DNA of 64,000 nucleotides from an uncultured Actinomycetes bacterium (GTDB taxonomy: Bacteria; Actinomycetota; Actinomycetes; Nanopelagicales; Nanopelagicaceae), in assembly GCA_903838295.1 (NCBI GenBank), contig CAILXX010000017.1:57026-121025 (forward strand), given 5' to 3'. Positions 62,523 to 64,000 of this stretch are shown here, one piece after another; position 1 is the first letter of the stretch, and every line of letters begins with the position of its first letter. The position numbers and the translations under genes were made by a program. The notes under the pieces were generated by a model. The model searched no databases, was not told the origin of the DNA, and saw only the letters and a list, made by a program, of their open reading frames with translations.

Positions 62523-63899
62523 ATGGCAAGTCACTGGGATAAAAAGCCCTATCCACTCAGGGGCCCTTCACTGGCCGAATCGCATCCTAAACACGCCAAA
62601 ATGGCCAATGGCTGGGACCCGAAACTCTTTTCAGCAAATTCAAATCTAGTAAAAGAATGGAAATGTAATAAGGGGCATGTTTTCCAAGCCAAGATATTTA
62701 ACTTCACTAGACCTAAAAGTGAAGTGCTTTGTCATGTTTGCTCTGGGCGCAAAGTACTCGCTGGCTACAACGACCTAAAGACCTTGTATCCCGAGATTGC
62801 CAAGGAAGCAGTTGGTTGGGACCCTTCGCAATTCACGGCTGGGAGTAATCTCCGAAAGCCTTGGAAATGTCAAAAGGGCCACGAGTGGGAGGTGAAAATA
62901 AACTCCCGAGTTATCTTTAATTCTGGCTGCCCTCAGTGTGCACACCAAAAGGTAATTTTGGGAGAGACCGACTTAGAAACAATGTATCCAAACGTGGCAG
63001 AACAAGCCTATGGTTGGGACCCTGGACAAGTAATGCCTGGTTCACATCAAGTGAAAGACTGGATTTGCCAATACGGCCATGTCTGGCCATCTCCGATTAA
63101 CATCAGAGTCAAAGGCTCAGGGTGCCCATATTGCCGTGGTTATTATCCAATCATTGGTGAAACTGACTTAAAAACACTTTTACCCGTAATAGCTGCGCAG
63201 GCAGATGGGTGGGACCCATCCACAGTGACGGTTCATTCACAAAAACGAAAAGAGTGGCGATGTGAACTTGGCCATTCCTGGACAGCGGTCGTTGCATCTA
63301 GAACTGATTCACGATGGCAAACCGCAGCTTGTCCAGTATGTATAGGACAAAAGGTACTGGCCGGGTTTAATGATTTGGCAACCAAACTTCCGCATCTAGT
63401 TAATGAGGTGGATGGCTGGGACCCAACCACTGTCACGGCAGGAAGTGGAAAGAAATTAGCTTGGGTTTGTAAAGAAGGCCATCGCTGGAAAGCTCAGGTT
63501 GCATCCCGTGCCTCAGGAAGAGGTTGTCCTGAATGTGCGCTGTATGGCTTTAAGCCAGATAGGGACGCTTGGCTTTATCTCCTTCAAGATAAGAAAAGAG
63601 GGATTATGAAAATTGGAATCACTAATGATTTTGATGAGAGAGTAGGCCTTCATAAGCGGAAGGGTTTTGTTCTTATTGATTCACTAGGCCCCTATATAGG
63701 CAAGCGGGTTAGAGCATGGGAGCAGGAAGTAATTATAAAACTACAATCTAGAGGGATTAGATTTGCAGACAACTTAGAGTTAGGTACCTTTGATGGATAC
63801 ACGGAATCTTGGTACACGGAAAGCTTGGAAGTCACTTCTATCGCAAATCTCTTTGGGAAACTTGAGATGTCATTTCCCAGAAAGCGACTCAAGAAGTAA
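62523..63899 (+). CDS. Five-zinc-ribbon protein with GIY-YIG-like nuclease domain
   Basis: Length is 458 residues. Residues 16-340 hold five repeats of 65-69 residues. Each has GWDP, then WxC..GH, then CxxC: zinc ligands C48/H52/C70/C73, C116/H120/C136/C139, C182/H186/C201/C204, C247/H251/C270/C273 and C316/H320/C335/C338. This matches the probable zinc-ribbon repeat family (DUF4379-like). Residues 349-410 resemble a GIY-YIG fold: WLYLLQ, KIGITNDFDERVGLHKRKG with Arg373, and candidate metal ligand Glu400 or Glu402. It lies in the tRNA-Lys element. A DNA-targeting nuclease for defence or mobility is an inference. The ATG has no clear Shine-Dalgarno. Confidence 0.8.
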   Translation: MASHWDKKPYPLRGPSLAESHPKHAKMANGWDPKLFSANSNLVKEWKCNKGHVFQAKIFNFTRPKSEVLCHVCSGRKVLAGYNDLKTLYPEIAKEAVGWDPSQFTAGSNLRKPWKCQKGHEWEVKINSRVIFNSGCPQCAHQKVILGETDLETMYPNVAEQAYGWDPGQVMPGSHQVKDWICQYGHVWPSPINIRVKGSGCPYCRGYYPIIGETDLKTLLPVIAAQADGWDPSTVTVHSQKRKEWRCELGHSWTAVVASRTDSRWQTAACPVCIGQKVLAGFNDLATKLPHLVNEVDGWDPTTVTAGSGKKLAWVCKEGHRWKAQVASRASGRGCPECALYGFKPDRDAWLYLLQDKKRGIMKIGITNDFDERVGLHKRKGFVLIDSLGPYIGKRVRAWEQEVIIKLQSRGIRFADNLELGTFDGYTESWYTESLEVTSIANLFGKLEMSFPRKRLKK

Positions 63900-63912
63900 T
63901 TAATACATCAAC

Positions 63913-63934
63913 TTTTGCCCATGTTTTGCCCATG
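63913..63934. repeat. Tandem direct repeat TTTTGCCCATG x2
   Basis: Two perfect adjacent copies of an 11-bp unit 14 bp after the zinc-ribbon gene. The last 100 bp of the window hold no other feature that I can support. Confidence 0.9.
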
Positions 63935-64000
63935 AATTAGGAGATATTAGGGTTATTTGTAGCTTCTAATTACCGTGTAAAGTACCTAATTAAGCGTAGA

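Larger units (their letters stand above)
59530..64000. mobile_element. Integrated genetic element at tRNA-Lys (right end outside window)
   Basis: The region begins at the tRNA-Lys 3' end and contains a tyrosine integrase, an excisionase-like HTH protein, small orphan ORFs, hairpin-rich non-coding DNA and a zinc-ribbon nuclease-like protein. Gene density drops sharply compared with the rest of the window. I find no second copy of the tRNA-Lys 3' end before 64000, so the other attachment site must lie further right. No conjugation, capsid or replication gene is visible in this part. Confidence 0.65.

Overview
The window looks like chromosomal DNA of a small-genome, low-GC actinobacterium. Gene order is actinobacterial throughout: xerC-rpsB-tsf-pyrH-frr-cdsA-rlmN-dxr-rseP-ispG-proS-rimP, then gatC-gatA-gatB, obg-proB, rne-rplU-rpmA, ndk-mreBCD-mrdA-rodA, valS-folC-DUF4233, tig-clpP1-clpP2-clpX, and the rpiB / HNH / glbO / ettA neighbourhood also seen in Mycobacterium. 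Base composition is clearly below 50 percent GC, intergenic gaps are very short and several starts look leaderless. I infer a freshwater acI-type lineage (Nanopelagicales, Planktophila-like), but no marker gene here proves it.

Layout. Positions 1-46906 hold 42 protein genes, all on the minus strand. They form consecutive blocks: translation and isoprenoid/phospholipid genes (1-11615); xerC; a branched-chain amino acid block cimA-ilvE-leuB-serA-ilvC-ilvN-ilvB, read from a promoter near 21500 through a leader peptide and attenuator; ilvD-gatB-gatA-gatC; proB-obg; rpmA-rplU-rne; the rod-shape block rodA-mrdA-mreD-mreC-mreB; ndk-DUF4233-folC-valS; clpX; clpP2-clpP1-tig. tRNA-Pro and tRNA-Gly follow.

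From 47216 to 59568 the strand varies. This part holds a secreted collagen-like protein divergent from another secreted protein of unknown function, then rpiB, trmB, a small membrane protein, an HNH protein, truncated haemoglobin, ABC-F EttA and tRNA-Arg. The phosphate uptake genes come next in the unusual order pstC-pstA-pstB-pstS. PHO-box-like repeats lie upstream of pstC and, more weakly, of pstS. Oligoribonuclease, tRNA-His, pyrophosphatase and tRNA-Lys close the region.

From the 3' end of tRNA-Lys (about 59530) to the window end lies an apparent integrated element: tyrosine integrase, a hairpin-rich stretch of about 700 bp with little coding capacity, an excisionase-like HTH protein, small ORFs, and a 458-residue protein with five zinc-ribbon repeats and a GIY-YIG-like domain. 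Its right end is outside the window.

How the genes work together. The amino acid block supports isoleucine synthesis from pyruvate (CimA, then LeuB, IlvB/N, IlvC, IlvD, IlvE), with valine and leucine sharing enzymes; leuA and leuCD are not here. IspG and Dxr belong to the MEP pathway. GatCAB implies glutaminyl- and/or asparaginyl-tRNA made by transamidation. ClpX with ClpP1/P2 and trigger factor form a protein quality-control set. The most unusual material is in the tRNA-Lys element and at the pair of secreted-protein genes.
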